Shown piece by piece: positions 16,752 through 25,097 of a stretch of DNA of 64,000 bases. Numbering within the stretch: the stretch's first letter is position 1; the number at the start of each line of letters is the position of its first letter. Position numbers and translations under genes: made by a program. Source of the stretch: JBBDWR01 sp040902745 (GTDB lineage Bacteria; Actinomycetota; UBA4738; HRBIN12); assembly GCA_040902745.1 (NCBI GenBank), contig JBBDWR010000011.1, positions 61,870-125,869 of the forward strand. The letters are read 5' to 3'. The notes below the pieces were generated by a model. The model saw only the letters and a program-made list of their open reading frames with translations, was not told the origin of the DNA and did not search any database.

Positions 16752-18686
16752 GTGTTGGACCTCCAGCTGACCGACGCGCGCGCCACCGTGGAGGAGCGCG
16801 CGGCAGTCGACGCGCTGCTCGGACCGCCCGAAACGCCGTGGGACGGCGGCGAGCGCGATGCGTACGGCGTCCGTGTTTCTCGAACCGGCCGCGAAGCGAG
16901 GGAACAACGCCACCTCCTGCTCCCCGCTCTGCACGCCGTGCAGGATCGGATCGGGTGGATCAGCGAAGGCGCGTTGAACTACGTCTCGATCCGGCTGACC
17001 GTTCCTCCCGCCGAGACGTTCGGAGTCGCCAGCTTCTACGCGCTGTTCGCTCTGCAGGAGCGCCCGCCGACCGTGGTCCACATCTGCGACGACATCGCCT
17101 GTGGATCTTCGGGAGCGGAGCGTCTCTGCGGAGAGATGGAGCGGCTGATCGGTCCCGCAGGCACACCCACCACCGACGGGGGCACGACCTGGCAGCGCAG
17201 CCCGTGTCTCGGCCTATGCGAGCAGGCCCCCGCCGCGCTGGTGCAGCGAGCGGGGATCGGCGTGACCGACCGGTCGATCGGCTGCGCGCGCGCCGAGGAC
17301 GTCGTTGCGGCGATCACGTCCCGAGCCGACGAGATCGGCCTCGGTGCCGACGTCGCGACGATCGCGCCGCAGACCGCAGACGAGAGCAGGTCCGAACTTC
17401 GGCTGCTGCGCCGGGTGGGTGTCGTCGACCCCGGATCCCTCGACAGCTACCGAGCCGAAGGAGGGTACGAAGCCCTTCGGATGGCGGTCGAGATGGGCCC
17501 GGGCGGCGTCATCCGAGAGCTCAAGGACGCGAGGCTGATGGGCCGCGGCGGGGCTGCGTTCCCGACGGGGGTCAAGTGGGAGGCCGTGGCGTCGCAGGCG
17601 AGTCGCCCGCACTACTTCATCTGCAACGCGGACGAGTCCGAGCCCGGAACCTTCAAGGACCGTGTCCTGATGGAGCACGATCCGTTCGCATTGATCGAGT
17701 CGCTCACGATCGCCGGATACACCACGGCGTCGGAGCACGGGTCGATCTACATCCGAGGGGAGTATCCGCTCGCCCAGGCGCGACTGCGCCATGCGATCGA
17801 TGAAGCACGTGAACGCGGGTATCTCGGTGACGACGTGATGGGGGAAGGGTTCACCTTCGACATCGAGGTGCGCCGCGGAGCCGGCGCCTACATCTGCGGC
17901 GAGGAAACGGCATTGCTGAACTCGATCGAAGGCAAGCGCGGCGAACCTCGAAGCAAGCCACCGTTCCCGGTTTCCCGCGGCCTGTTCGGCAAGCCCACAG
18001 GGATCAACAACGTCGAGACGCTCGTCAACGTACTGGAGATCCTCCGGATCGGAGGCCCGGCATACGCGCAGATCGGCACAGAAGGATCCACCGGCCCGCG
18101 GCTGTTCTGCCTGTCGGGCACGGTGGAACGACCCGGACTGTACGAGGTCCCGTTCGGTGCCACGCTCCGCGACCTGATCGAGCTCGCCGGCGGGGTGTCC
18201 GGCGGGCGGCCACTGAAGGCGGTTCTGCTGGGCGGTGCTGCCGGAGCGTTCGTCCGTCCGCAGGACCTGGATCTGAAGCTGACGTTCGAAGACACTCGGG
18301 CGGCGGGGGTCACCCTGGGGTCGGGCGTCGTGATGGCGTTCGACGACACGGTGTCGCTCCCGGAGGTGCTGCTGCGGATCGCGGCGTTCTTCCGCGACGA
18401 ATCCTGCGGGCAATGTGTACCGTGCCGTGTGGGAACGGTGCGCCAGGAGGAGGCGCTCCAACGGATCGTCCGCGGCGCCCAGATCGGCTCGCGGGACGAG
18501 GAGCTCGCGCTTCTGGGCGAGATCGCGCAGGTGATGCGCGACGCCTCGATCTGCGGGCTCGGTCAGACAGCAGCAAACGCGGTGGTCTCGGCGATCGAGC
18601 AGCTCGGTGTGTTCGAAGGCGCGGACACGTCGAACGGGAGTCAGGATCGCTCCGTCCCCACTCGTACCGAAGAACAGGAGTCCTAG
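16752..18686 (+). CDS. formate dehydrogenase beta subunit (NuoE-NuoF fusion, NAD/FMN-binding)
   Basis: 644 residues. The N-terminal part is a thioredoxin-like NuoE [2Fe-2S] domain (CDDIAC, then CLGLC). The larger part is NuoF-like: FMN-binding GRGGAAFPTGVKW, NADH-binding GAGAYICGEETALLNSIEGK and a C-terminal [4Fe-4S] site (SCGQCVPCRVG, then SICGLGQ). It passes electrons from formate to NAD. GTG at 16752 was chosen since 16707 overlaps fdhA and the intervening residues look non-conserved; the earlier start is not excluded. The next gene follows after 3 bp. Confidence 0.92.
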   Translation: MLDLQLTDARATVEERAAVDALLGPPETPWDGGERDAYGVRVSRTGREAREQRHLLLPALHAVQDRIGWISEGALNYVSIRLTVPPAETFGVASFYALFALQERPPTVVHICDDIACGSSGAERLCGEMERLIGPAGTPTTDGGTTWQRSPCLGLCEQAPAALVQRAGIGVTDRSIGCARAEDVVAAITSRADEIGLGADVATIAPQTADESRSELRLLRRVGVVDPGSLDSYRAEGGYEALRMAVEMGPGGVIRELKDARLMGRGGAAFPTGVKWEAVASQASRPHYFICNADESEPGTFKDRVLMEHDPFALIESLTIAGYTTASEHGSIYIRGEYPLAQARLRHAIDEARERGYLGDDVMGEGFTFDIEVRRGAGAYICGEETALLNSIEGKRGEPRSKPPFPVSRGLFGKPTGINNVETLVNVLEILRIGGPAYAQIGTEGSTGPRLFCLSGTVERPGLYEVPFGATLRDLIELAGGVSGGRPLKAVLLGGAAGAFVRPQDLDLKLTFEDTRAAGVTLGSGVVMAFDDTVSLPEVLLRIAAFFRDESCGQCVPCRVGTVRQEEALQRIVRGAQIGSRDEELALLGEIAQVMRDASICGLGQTAANAVVSAIEQLGVFEGADTSNGSQDRSVPTRTEEQES

Positions 18687-18689
18687 ACG

Positions 18690-19736
18690 ATGTCCAGGGT
18701 GATGCTGGCTCCGCCCAAGCGACTGATCGACATCGAGGTCGACGGTGCGACGGTCCGCGTGCCCGAGGGCTCCACGCTGCTGGATGCGCTGCGCACCGAG
18801 GGGGTGGACACGCCCACGCTGTGTTACCTCGAGAACCTGACACCGGTGAATGCGTGTCGCGTATGTGTTGTCGAGGTGGAGGGTGCTCGCACCCTGGTCC
18901 CTTCGTGCGCCCGCCAGGCTGAGGCGGGGATGAAGGTTCGAACCGATTCCGAGCGCGTGCGGACGAGCCGCAGGATGGTCTTCGAGTTTCTGGCCTCCAG
19001 CGTGGACCTCTCCCTCGCGGGGGAACAGGTCCAGGGGTGGATGTCCGCCTACGGCGTGGAGCCGGACCGCTACGGCCCGAGCGCCGAGCCGGCTCCGCTG
19101 GGCGAACGCGAGGCCCGCATCCCCGGGCACCACCACGGGTCCGAGGGGGAAGCGGCCGAGACCGTCGCACAGCCGATCAAGGTGGACAACGATCTGTACG
19201 TCCGGGAGTACTCGCGGTGCATCCTCTGCTACAAGTGCGTCGAGGCGTGCGGTGTCGACGCACAGAACACGTTCGCGATCGCGGTCGCCGGCCGGGGCTT
19301 CGATGCGCGGATCTCCACCGAGTTCGACGTCACGCTGCCCGACTCCGCGTGTGTGTACTGCGGCAATTGCATCGGCGTCTGCCCCACTGGAGCCCTGATG
19401 TTCAAGTCCGAGTACGACATGCGCGAAGCCGGCACCTGGGACGAGCAGGAACAGACCGTGACCGAGACGATCTGCCCGTATTGCGGCGTCGGCTGTGATC
19501 TGTCGCTGCACGTCCAGGACAACGAGATCGTCAAGGTCACGAGCCCGCTCGACAACTCGGTCACACACGGGCATCTGTGCATCAAGGGCAGGTTCGGGTT
19601 CCAGTTCGTGCAGAACAGAGGCCCCAAGGACGCCGACGCCGGCGCCCGCGGAGTCGGACTCGTGGAGGGCCCCGCCGATCGGATCGCGCGTCAAGCCGGT
19701 ACCGGAGACGACGCCCCGGAGACGACGCGAAGGTGA
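18690..19736 (+). CDS. NuoG-like Fe-S subunit carrying the displaced Fe4S4 module of FdhA
   Basis: 348 residues with three iron-sulfur modules in order. First, a [2Fe-2S] ferredoxin domain (TLCYLENLTPVNACRVCVVE, then SCARQ). Second, a 2x[4Fe-4S] ferredoxin (CILCYKCVEAC, then CVYCGNCIGVCPTGAL). Third, the molybdopterin oxidoreductase Fe4S4 domain (ICPYCGVGCDLSLH, then HLCIKGRFGFQFV), which in most formate dehydrogenases opens the alpha subunit. Here it ends this protein, and FdhA starts just where that domain would stop. The subunit should wire FdhA to the NuoEF-like subunit. The last ~30 residues are low-complexity. Confidence 0.9.
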   Translation: MSRVMLAPPKRLIDIEVDGATVRVPEGSTLLDALRTEGVDTPTLCYLENLTPVNACRVCVVEVEGARTLVPSCARQAEAGMKVRTDSERVRTSRRMVFEFLASSVDLSLAGEQVQGWMSAYGVEPDRYGPSAEPAPLGEREARIPGHHHGSEGEAAETVAQPIKVDNDLYVREYSRCILCYKCVEACGVDAQNTFAIAVAGRGFDARISTEFDVTLPDSACVYCGNCIGVCPTGALMFKSEYDMREAGTWDEQEQTVTETICPYCGVGCDLSLHVQDNEIVKVTSPLDNSVTHGHLCIKGRFGFQFVQNRGPKDADAGARGVGLVEGPADRIARQAGTGDDAPETTRR

Positions 19737-19774
19737 TCCGATGGAGGTTCTCGCCGCGCTGATCGCAACGATCG

Positions 19775-20371
19775 ATGCCTCCAGTCCTTGACACCACCGG
19801 GGTGGTTCTGGCCGGCGGACGATCCACCCGCTTCGGCTCCGACAAGCTCGTGGCGACCTACCGAGGGATGCCGTTGCTTCACCACGCCGTCCTTCGCCTG
19901 ATCGAGGTGTGCTCCGAGGTCGTGGTAGTGCTCGCTCCGGAAGGTGCGGACCCGACGCTCCCGCCCGGGATCCCCGCGCGGTTCGCGCGCGACGCGACCG
20001 AGGGCCAGGGACCGTTGGCCGGGGTGCTTGCCGGACTGCAAGCGACGACGACGGATGTGGCACTGGTCGTCGGCGGGGACATGCCCGAGATCTCGACTCC
20101 GGTTGTGTTGGAGATGCTCGAGGTCGCGGCGCAGTCGTCCGTTGATGCGGTCGTCCTCGGCGACGGGGACACGTTCCGCCCGCTTCCGGTGCTGGTACGC
20201 GCTGATCGAGGGCGTGAGGTCGCCCACGCGCTACTCCACGACGAGGAACGCCGGTTGCGAGCCTTCGTCCAAGCACTGCGCGTCGCCGTGATCGACGCGG
20301 AGACGTGGCGGCTTCTGGACCCTGCGGGGGCGACCCTGCGCGACATCGACACCCCCGGTGACCTCGGGTGA
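19775..20371 (+). CDS. mobA: molybdenum cofactor guanylyltransferase
   Basis: 198 residues. Nucleotidyltransferase motif GVVLAGGRSTRFGSDKL with GPLAGVLAGL and the GGDMPEISTPVV (metal-binding GDMP) are MobA features. It adds GMP to molybdopterin to form MGD, the cofactor required by FdhA. Placement at the end of the formate dehydrogenase cluster, 38 bp after the last subunit gene, fits dedicated cofactor supply. Other NTP-transferases (MocA for MCD) share the fold, but the FDH context favours MobA. Confidence 0.88.
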   Translation: MPPVLDTTGVVLAGGRSTRFGSDKLVATYRGMPLLHHAVLRLIEVCSEVVVVLAPEGADPTLPPGIPARFARDATEGQGPLAGVLAGLQATTTDVALVVGGDMPEISTPVVLEMLEVAAQSSVDAVVLGDGDTFRPLPVLVRADRGREVAHALLHDEERRLRAFVQALRVAVIDAETWRLLDPAGATLRDIDTPGDLG

Positions 20372-20414
20372 GCGTCGGCTATCCTCGGACCCTTCCCCGA
20401 TCCCTGGAGGCCTG

Positions 20415-21365
20415 ATGGAGCGCGTTGTGGTGGCCCTCGGCGGCAACGCCTTGCTCCGACGGGGCGCGGATGACACCTTCGAGGAGCTGTACCGGTCCGC
20501 GCGTGGCGCTGCGGAGAAGGTCGCCGACATCGCGGCCTCCGGTTGGGAGGTCGTGCTCACCCACGGTAACGGACCACAGGTGGGTCGGATACTCATGCAG
20601 CAAGAGGCAGCGCGCGGCTGGGTGCACCCGATGCCGCTGGACGTCTGCGGCGCCGAGAGCCAGGGGCAGATCGGCTACCTGCTCCAGGTCACGATCGGCG
20701 ACGTGTTCTTCGAACGCGGTATGCAGCGTCCGGTTGTCACGATCCTCACGCTCACCCGCGTTCCTCCCGACGATCCCGCCTTCGAAGATCCGACCAAGCC
20801 GGTCGGCCCGTTCTTCGAGGAGGAGGAGGCGCAACGCCTCGCGGACGAGCAGGGGTGGACCGTTAAGCCTGACAGCCACGGCGGATGGAGGCGCGTCGTT
20901 CCCTCGCCCGTGCCGTATTCGATCGTGGAGACCCCGGTGATCGCGAACCTCGTCGGGGACGGTGCGATCGTCATCGCGGCGGGAGGAGGAGGGGTTCCGG
21001 TGATCGAGCAGGGGCCCAGGCTGATCGGCGTCGAGGGCGTTGTGGACAAGGACCTCGCGGGCGCGATCCTCGCATCCGAGGTGGACGCGTCGACGTTGTT
21101 GATCCTCACGGACGTGAAGTCCGTACAGACCGGGTTCGGGACCGACCACGCCGAAGAGGTCCACGGGCTCTCCTTGGACGAGGCGCGCCACCTGCTGGGC
21201 GAAGGGGAGTTCGGGGCGGGATCGATGGGACCCAAGGTCCGCGCCGCGGTGAACTTCGTGGAGGGCGGGAGTCGGCGCACCGCGGTCATCGCCGACCTGG
21301 AGGACGCGTTGGCGGCGCTCACCGGTGGTGCCGGAACCACGATCGGCCGGTCGGTCCCGACGTAG
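20415..21365 (+). CDS. arcC: carbamate kinase
   Basis: 316 residues, normal length. Amino-acid-kinase fold with ALGGNALLRRG, VLTHGNGPQVG, AGGGGVPVI, VVDKDLAGAILA and FGAGSMGPKVRAA, all carbamate kinase motifs. It interconverts carbamoyl phosphate plus ADP with carbamate plus ATP. No arginine deiminase genes are next to it, so its source of carbamoyl phosphate is unclear (purine/allantoin or other catabolism is possible). ATG 20415 has TGGAGG seven bases upstream. Confidence 0.92.
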   Translation: MERVVVALGGNALLRRGADDTFEELYRSARGAAEKVADIAASGWEVVLTHGNGPQVGRILMQQEAARGWVHPMPLDVCGAESQGQIGYLLQVTIGDVFFERGMQRPVVTILTLTRVPPDDPAFEDPTKPVGPFFEEEEAQRLADEQGWTVKPDSHGGWRRVVPSPVPYSIVETPVIANLVGDGAIVIAAGGGGVPVIEQGPRLIGVEGVVDKDLAGAILASEVDASTLLILTDVKSVQTGFGTDHAEEVHGLSLDEARHLLGEGEFGAGSMGPKVRAAVNFVEGGSRRTAVIADLEDALAALTGGAGTTIGRSVPT

Positions 21366-21374
21366 GGTTTCGCC

Positions 21375-22040
21375 GTGCGGCTGGTCGTCTACAACCTCAA
21401 GGGCTTCCGGCTCGGTCGAGAGCCGATCGCGCAGGTGCTGGACGAACTGCGTCCGGACCTTGCCCTGCTCCAGGAGACGGGCCCCAGGAGGCAGCTCCGG
21501 GCCCTCGCCGGGCAGCTGGGGATGCGGGTCGCAGCCGATCCGTGGGCCTTCCCGCGTCGGAGGGTCAAGAACGCGGTGCTCGTGCGCCCGCCGCTCGAGC
21601 TGCTCGGCCAGCGGTTGCACCGATTCCCCGGTACCGAGCGCCTGCATCCACGCGGGGTGATGGTCGCCGAGGTACGCGCAGGAAGGCGCGAGCTCTGGAC
21701 GCTCTCGGCCCATCTCGGCCTGGTTCCGCGGGAACGAACGAAGCACGCGAGATTGCTCGCGGGTCTCGCCTCGGCGCTCGATGGTCCCGTCGTGCTGGGA
21801 GCGGACCTCAACGAGCTGCCCGGGCGGACGACACCGGCGGTGATCGAAAGGTCGTTGCGTGACGCGTGGTCGTTGGTTGGGGTCGGTGGCGGCGAGACGT
21901 TCCCGTCCGATGGACCCTCTACGCGGATCGACTACCTGTTCGTGTCCGTGGGGGTGGAGATGGCCGGGATACGCGTCGGGAGCGAGGCGGGGATGGCATC
22001 GGATCACCTGCCGGTGATCGCGGAGGTCGAGATCGCCTGA
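21375..22040 (+). CDS. endonuclease/exonuclease/phosphatase (EEP) family protein
   Basis: 221 residues, GTG start. EEP-fold motifs: VVYNLKGFRLG at the N-terminus, LLQETGPRR (catalytic Glu), LSAHLGL, GADLNELPG and the final SDHLPVIAEVEI. Members hydrolyse phosphodiesters in DNA, lipids or signalling molecules; the substrate cannot be assigned. No signal peptide, so cytoplasmic. A TAGGGT hexamer that begins with the arcC stop codon ends 6 bases before the GTG. Confidence 0.8.
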   Translation: MRLVVYNLKGFRLGREPIAQVLDELRPDLALLQETGPRRQLRALAGQLGMRVAADPWAFPRRRVKNAVLVRPPLELLGQRLHRFPGTERLHPRGVMVAEVRAGRRELWTLSAHLGLVPRERTKHARLLAGLASALDGPVVLGADLNELPGRTTPAVIERSLRDAWSLVGVGGGETFPSDGPSTRIDYLFVSVGVEMAGIRVGSEAGMASDHLPVIAEVEIA

Positions 22041-22049
22041 TCTGCGAGA

Positions 22050-22199
22050 TCAGATCCGGCGGCGAGCTCCGCGCGCCGGGTTGCGGAACAGCTGGATCAC
22101 GACGAACACGCCGAACAGGCCCGCGGCCCCGACGAGACCGACGAGCAGGACCGCGAAGAACCACTCCAGGAAACCACTGATCGCGAGGTAGGCGGTCAT
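22050..22199 (-). CDS. small membrane protein (49 residues)
   Basis: ATG at 22199 on the minus strand opens a 49-residue frame ending TGA at 22050. It reads MTAYLAISGFLEWFFAVLL, continues with a Gly/Val/Phe-rich hydrophobic stretch to residue ~38, and ends in a basic tail (NPARGARRRI). One long transmembrane helix with the positive end inside is the obvious reading. It fills an otherwise empty gap between the EEP gene (convergent) and pfkA (divergent). No family recognised. Confidence 0.6.
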   Translation of the reverse strand: MTAYLAISGFLEWFFAVLLVGLVGAAGLFGVFVVIQLFRNPARGARRRI

Positions 22200-22226
22200 C
22201 GGGCGGAGATGCTACCGCACGCGGCA

Positions 22227-22232
22227 TAAGAT
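22227..22232 (+). promoter_or_regulatory. -10 element (TAAGAT) for leaderless pfkA
   Basis: TAAGAT ends 7 bases before the ATG at 22240, which is the start giving the normal PFK N-terminus MRLGLLTGGGD. An upstream ATG at 22231 falls inside the hexamer. Confidence 0.45.
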
Positions 22233-22239
22233 GGAGCTC

Positions 22240-23268
22240 ATGCGACTGGGGCTCCTGACGGGTGGCGGCGACTGCCCCGGATTGAACGCCGTGATCCGCG
22301 CCGTCGTTCGCGACGGCGCCGGCCGCCGCGGCGCCGAGATCGTGGCCTTCCGAGACGGCTGGCATGGCGTCCTCGAGAACCGATCGGAGGAGCTCGTCGT
22401 GGGCTCCGTTCGCGGCATCATCCATCGGGGCGGCACGATCATCGGCTCCTCCGGGACCAATCCGTTCAACCACGAGCGGGGAGAGGAGCGGATCGCAGAG
22501 ACCTTCGCCGCCCAGCGGCTGGACGGACTGATCGCAGTCGGCGGAGAAGGAACGTTGACCGCGGCATCCCGGCTCGCGGATCGCGGCCTCAAGATCGTCG
22601 GCGTTCCCAAGACGATCGACAACGATCTGTCCGCGAACGACTTCACGATCGGCTTCCATACCGCCGTAGGGACGGCGACCGATGCGATCGACCGGCTCCA
22701 CAGCACGGCGGAGAGCCACAACCGCGTGATGGTAGTGGAGGTGATGGGGCGCAACGCGGGGTGGATCGCGATGTACTCGGGGATTGCCGGTGGCGCGGAC
22801 GCTGTCCTGATCCCGGAGCGGTCCTTCGACCTGGACGAGATCTGTGCACGTCTGCGCAAGCGCCACCTGCAGCGCTCCTCGTTTTCGATCGTAGTCGTGG
22901 CGGAGGGAGCGACGCCGATCGAGGGGTCGATGAACCTTCCCTCTTACGAGCTCGACGAGAACGGGTTCGAACGGCTGGGAGGGATCTCGACCCTCCTCGG
23001 GCCCGAGCTCCAAGCGCGGACCGGTTTCGAGACGCGCGTCACGATCCTGGGACACACGCAACGCGGCGGCTCGCCGGTGCCGTTCGACCGGGTCTTGGGG
23101 ACCCGGCTCGGGATCGCCGCAGTGGGTCTCGCCGAGGCGGGCGGTTGGGGACGCATGGCGGCGTTGCAGGGTGGGGAGATCGTCGACGTGGCCCTGGCCG
23201 ACGCGGTCGCCGAGCGCAAGGTGGTTCCCGATCCGCTGATCGCCACGAGCGAGGTCTTCTGCAGTTGA
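22240..23268 (+). CDS. pfkA: 6-phosphofructokinase
   Basis: 342 residues. GGGDCPGLNAVIR (residues 8-20), GGEGTL, the catalytic PKTIDND, MGRNAGWIA and HTQRGGSPVPFDR are all present. The glycine in GGEGTL, where PPi-dependent enzymes usually carry Asp, points to ATP as phosphoryl donor, although the lysine of PKTIDND is shared with PPi-type and mixed actinobacterial enzymes. It phosphorylates fructose-6-phosphate in glycolysis and complements the glucokinase at 7 kb. Confidence 0.92.
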   Translation: MRLGLLTGGGDCPGLNAVIRAVVRDGAGRRGAEIVAFRDGWHGVLENRSEELVVGSVRGIIHRGGTIIGSSGTNPFNHERGEERIAETFAAQRLDGLIAVGGEGTLTAASRLADRGLKIVGVPKTIDNDLSANDFTIGFHTAVGTATDAIDRLHSTAESHNRVMVVEVMGRNAGWIAMYSGIAGGADAVLIPERSFDLDEICARLRKRHLQRSSFSIVVVAEGATPIEGSMNLPSYELDENGFERLGGISTLLGPELQARTGFETRVTILGHTQRGGSPVPFDRVLGTRLGIAAVGLAEAGGWGRMAALQGGEIVDVALADAVAERKVVPDPLIATSEVFCS

Positions 23269-23289
23269 AGCGGTCCATATACTGAATCG

Positions 23290-24359
23290 GTGCGCTCCTA
23301 CCGCGTGGATCTGCGCTCGGATACGGTCACCCGCCCCTCCGACGAGATGCGTCGGGCGATGGCGGGCGCCGAGGTGGGCGACGCGTGGTACGGCGACGAC
23401 CCCAGCGTGAACCGACTGCAGGACCGCGCGGCCGAGGTCGTCGGCACCGAGGCCGCGCTCTACGTGCCGACCGGAACGATGGCCAACCAGATCGCGTTGC
23501 GTCTGCACGCTCGGGGCTCGGGTCATCTCGTGGCGTGCGAACGACGCGCGCATGTCGCATCGACGGAGGTCGCCAGCTCCGCGGTGCTGTCCGGGATCGC
23601 GTACCGACGTCTGGACGGCGTCGATCGAGGACACCTGACCGCCGAGTCGGTCACCGAGGGACTGGAGCCCGACACCTATTTCGACGTCGAGGTCGTGGAT
23701 CTGGTCGCGATCGAGAACACCGCCGGATACGCGGGCGGGACGTGCATGCGGTTGCGGGAACTGGAGGCGATCCGGCGCGTCGCACGGTCCCGCGGTATCC
23801 CGGTTCACCTCGACGGCGCTCGGCTGTTCAATGCGACGGCGGCGACCGATACCGACCCCGCTGACTACGGGCGCCAGGTGGACACCCTCATGTTCTGCAC
23901 GTCCAAGGGACTCGGCGGTCCGATCGGCTCCCTGCTGTGCGGCCCGGTGGAGCTGATGCCCGAGGCCCGGCGGGTGCAGATCCTGTTCGGTGGAGCCTGG
24001 CGTCAGGCCGGAGCATGGCGGCGGCGGGACTCGTTGCCCTCGAGAACGGCCCGAAGCGCCTCCACGAGGACCATGAGCGGGCAAAGCGACTCGCCGCAGG
24101 TGTTTCCGACGTGCTCGAGGGATCGCTCGACGCGGCCGCGGTCGAGACGAACATGGTGTTCGTCGACGTCCGGGCCACGAAACTCGACACGGGAACCGTG
24201 ATCGAGCGGCTCCGCGACGCAGGTGTGGGGGCCACCCCGACCGATCGCGGGGACGTTCGCATGGTCACCCACGCGGACGTCGACGACGACGGCATCGACG
24301 TGGCCCTGGAGGCCTGGAGGGAGATCGCCCCATCTGGGTCGGGAAGGAGCGAGGCGTAG
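23290..24359 (+). pseudogene. ltaE: L-threonine aldolase, disrupted by a frameshift
   Basis: Beta-eliminating lyase / threonine aldolase family: VDLRSDTVTRPSDEMRRAM, VPTGTMANQIALR, HLDGARLFNA and the PLP-lysine motif TSKGLGGPIGSLLCGP are in the frame starting at GTG 23290. After RQAG (about 24012) the conserved sequence continues in another frame (MAAAGLVALENGPKRLHEDH to the end at 24359). A single missing base in GGAG-CATG would explain this; GGA GNC ATG would restore the frame. The rest is intact, so it is either a very recent mutation or a sequencing error. The functional enzyme cleaves L-threonine to glycine and acetaldehyde. Confidence 0.8.
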
Positions 24360-24983
24360 ATGGCGCTGTTCTCGAAGAAACTTCCGGACGATGTCGCTCG
24401 TCGCGTGCCTCCGGGGCAACGCCTCGTCAAGACGTGGCCCGTGCTTCACGTTGGCTCGATCCCTGCATTCGATTTCTCCACGTGGGATCTGCGGCTCTAC
24501 GGTGAGGTCGAGGACGAGGTGCGCCTGACCTACGAGGAGCTCAAGGCCCTGCCGAACACGACCGTGCCCGCGGATATGCATTGCGTGACCGGGTGGACCA
24601 CGCTGGACAACGCATGGACGGGCGTTGCGTTCTCGACACTTCGTGATCTCTGCCGGCCCACGGGCGAGGCGGGTTGGGTGATCACCCACTGCGAACAGGG
24701 CTACACGTCCGACCTGTCGCTCCAGGTGATGAACGGCGACGACGTCCTGGTGGCCTGGGCGCATGGGGGGGCGGACCTCGCGCCGGAACATGGATATCCG
24801 CTGCGACTCGTGGTTCCCAAGCGTTACGCATGGAAGAGCGCGAAATGGCTACGGGGATTGGAGTTCAGCACTCGCAACAAGCGCGGCTACTGGGAGGAGC
24901 GGGGGTATCACGTGCACGCGGACCCCTGGCCCGAGGAGCGCTACTCCTACTCCGAGCACGCGCGAGCCGACCTCGAGTCCTGA
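24360..24983 (+). CDS. sulfite-oxidase-family molybdopterin-dependent oxidoreductase
   Basis: 207 residues. Oxidoreductase Mo-cofactor-binding domain: LRLYGEVEDEVRLTYEELKALP, the Mo-ligand cysteine in HCVTGWT, GVAFSTLRDLC, HCEQGYTSDLSL and YPLRLVVPKRYAWKSAKWL. It belongs to the short sulfite-oxidase-like/MsrP-related group, which carries mononuclear molybdopterin rather than bis-MGD. No twin-arginine signal is seen, so it is probably cytoplasmic; the substrate is unknown. The ATG directly abuts the end of the threonine aldolase frame, with GGAAGGAG upstream. Confidence 0.82.
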   Translation: MALFSKKLPDDVARRVPPGQRLVKTWPVLHVGSIPAFDFSTWDLRLYGEVEDEVRLTYEELKALPNTTVPADMHCVTGWTTLDNAWTGVAFSTLRDLCRPTGEAGWVITHCEQGYTSDLSLQVMNGDDVLVAWAHGGADLAPEHGYPLRLVVPKRYAWKSAKWLRGLEFSTRNKRGYWEERGYHVHADPWPEERYSYSEHARADLES

Positions 24984-25097
24984 GCGGCTCGGAGGCCGCC
25001 GGAACCTGCTTCGGTCGTTCTCGCGCGGACAGGTATCCTGCCCGCTCCTCAAGGCTGCGATTCCCACCGCCGATGCTGCCTGTGGGGGATACCCACC

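Noticed and set aside
19741..19791. 16-codon ORF (MEVLAALIATIDASSP) overlapping mobA start
   Set aside because: No strong ribosome binding site and no supporting context beyond position.
17214..20276. 1020-codon open frame on the minus strand
   Set aside because: It is antisense to two formate dehydrogenase subunit genes and mobA and has no family-like motifs; long antisense frames are expected in such GC-rich DNA.
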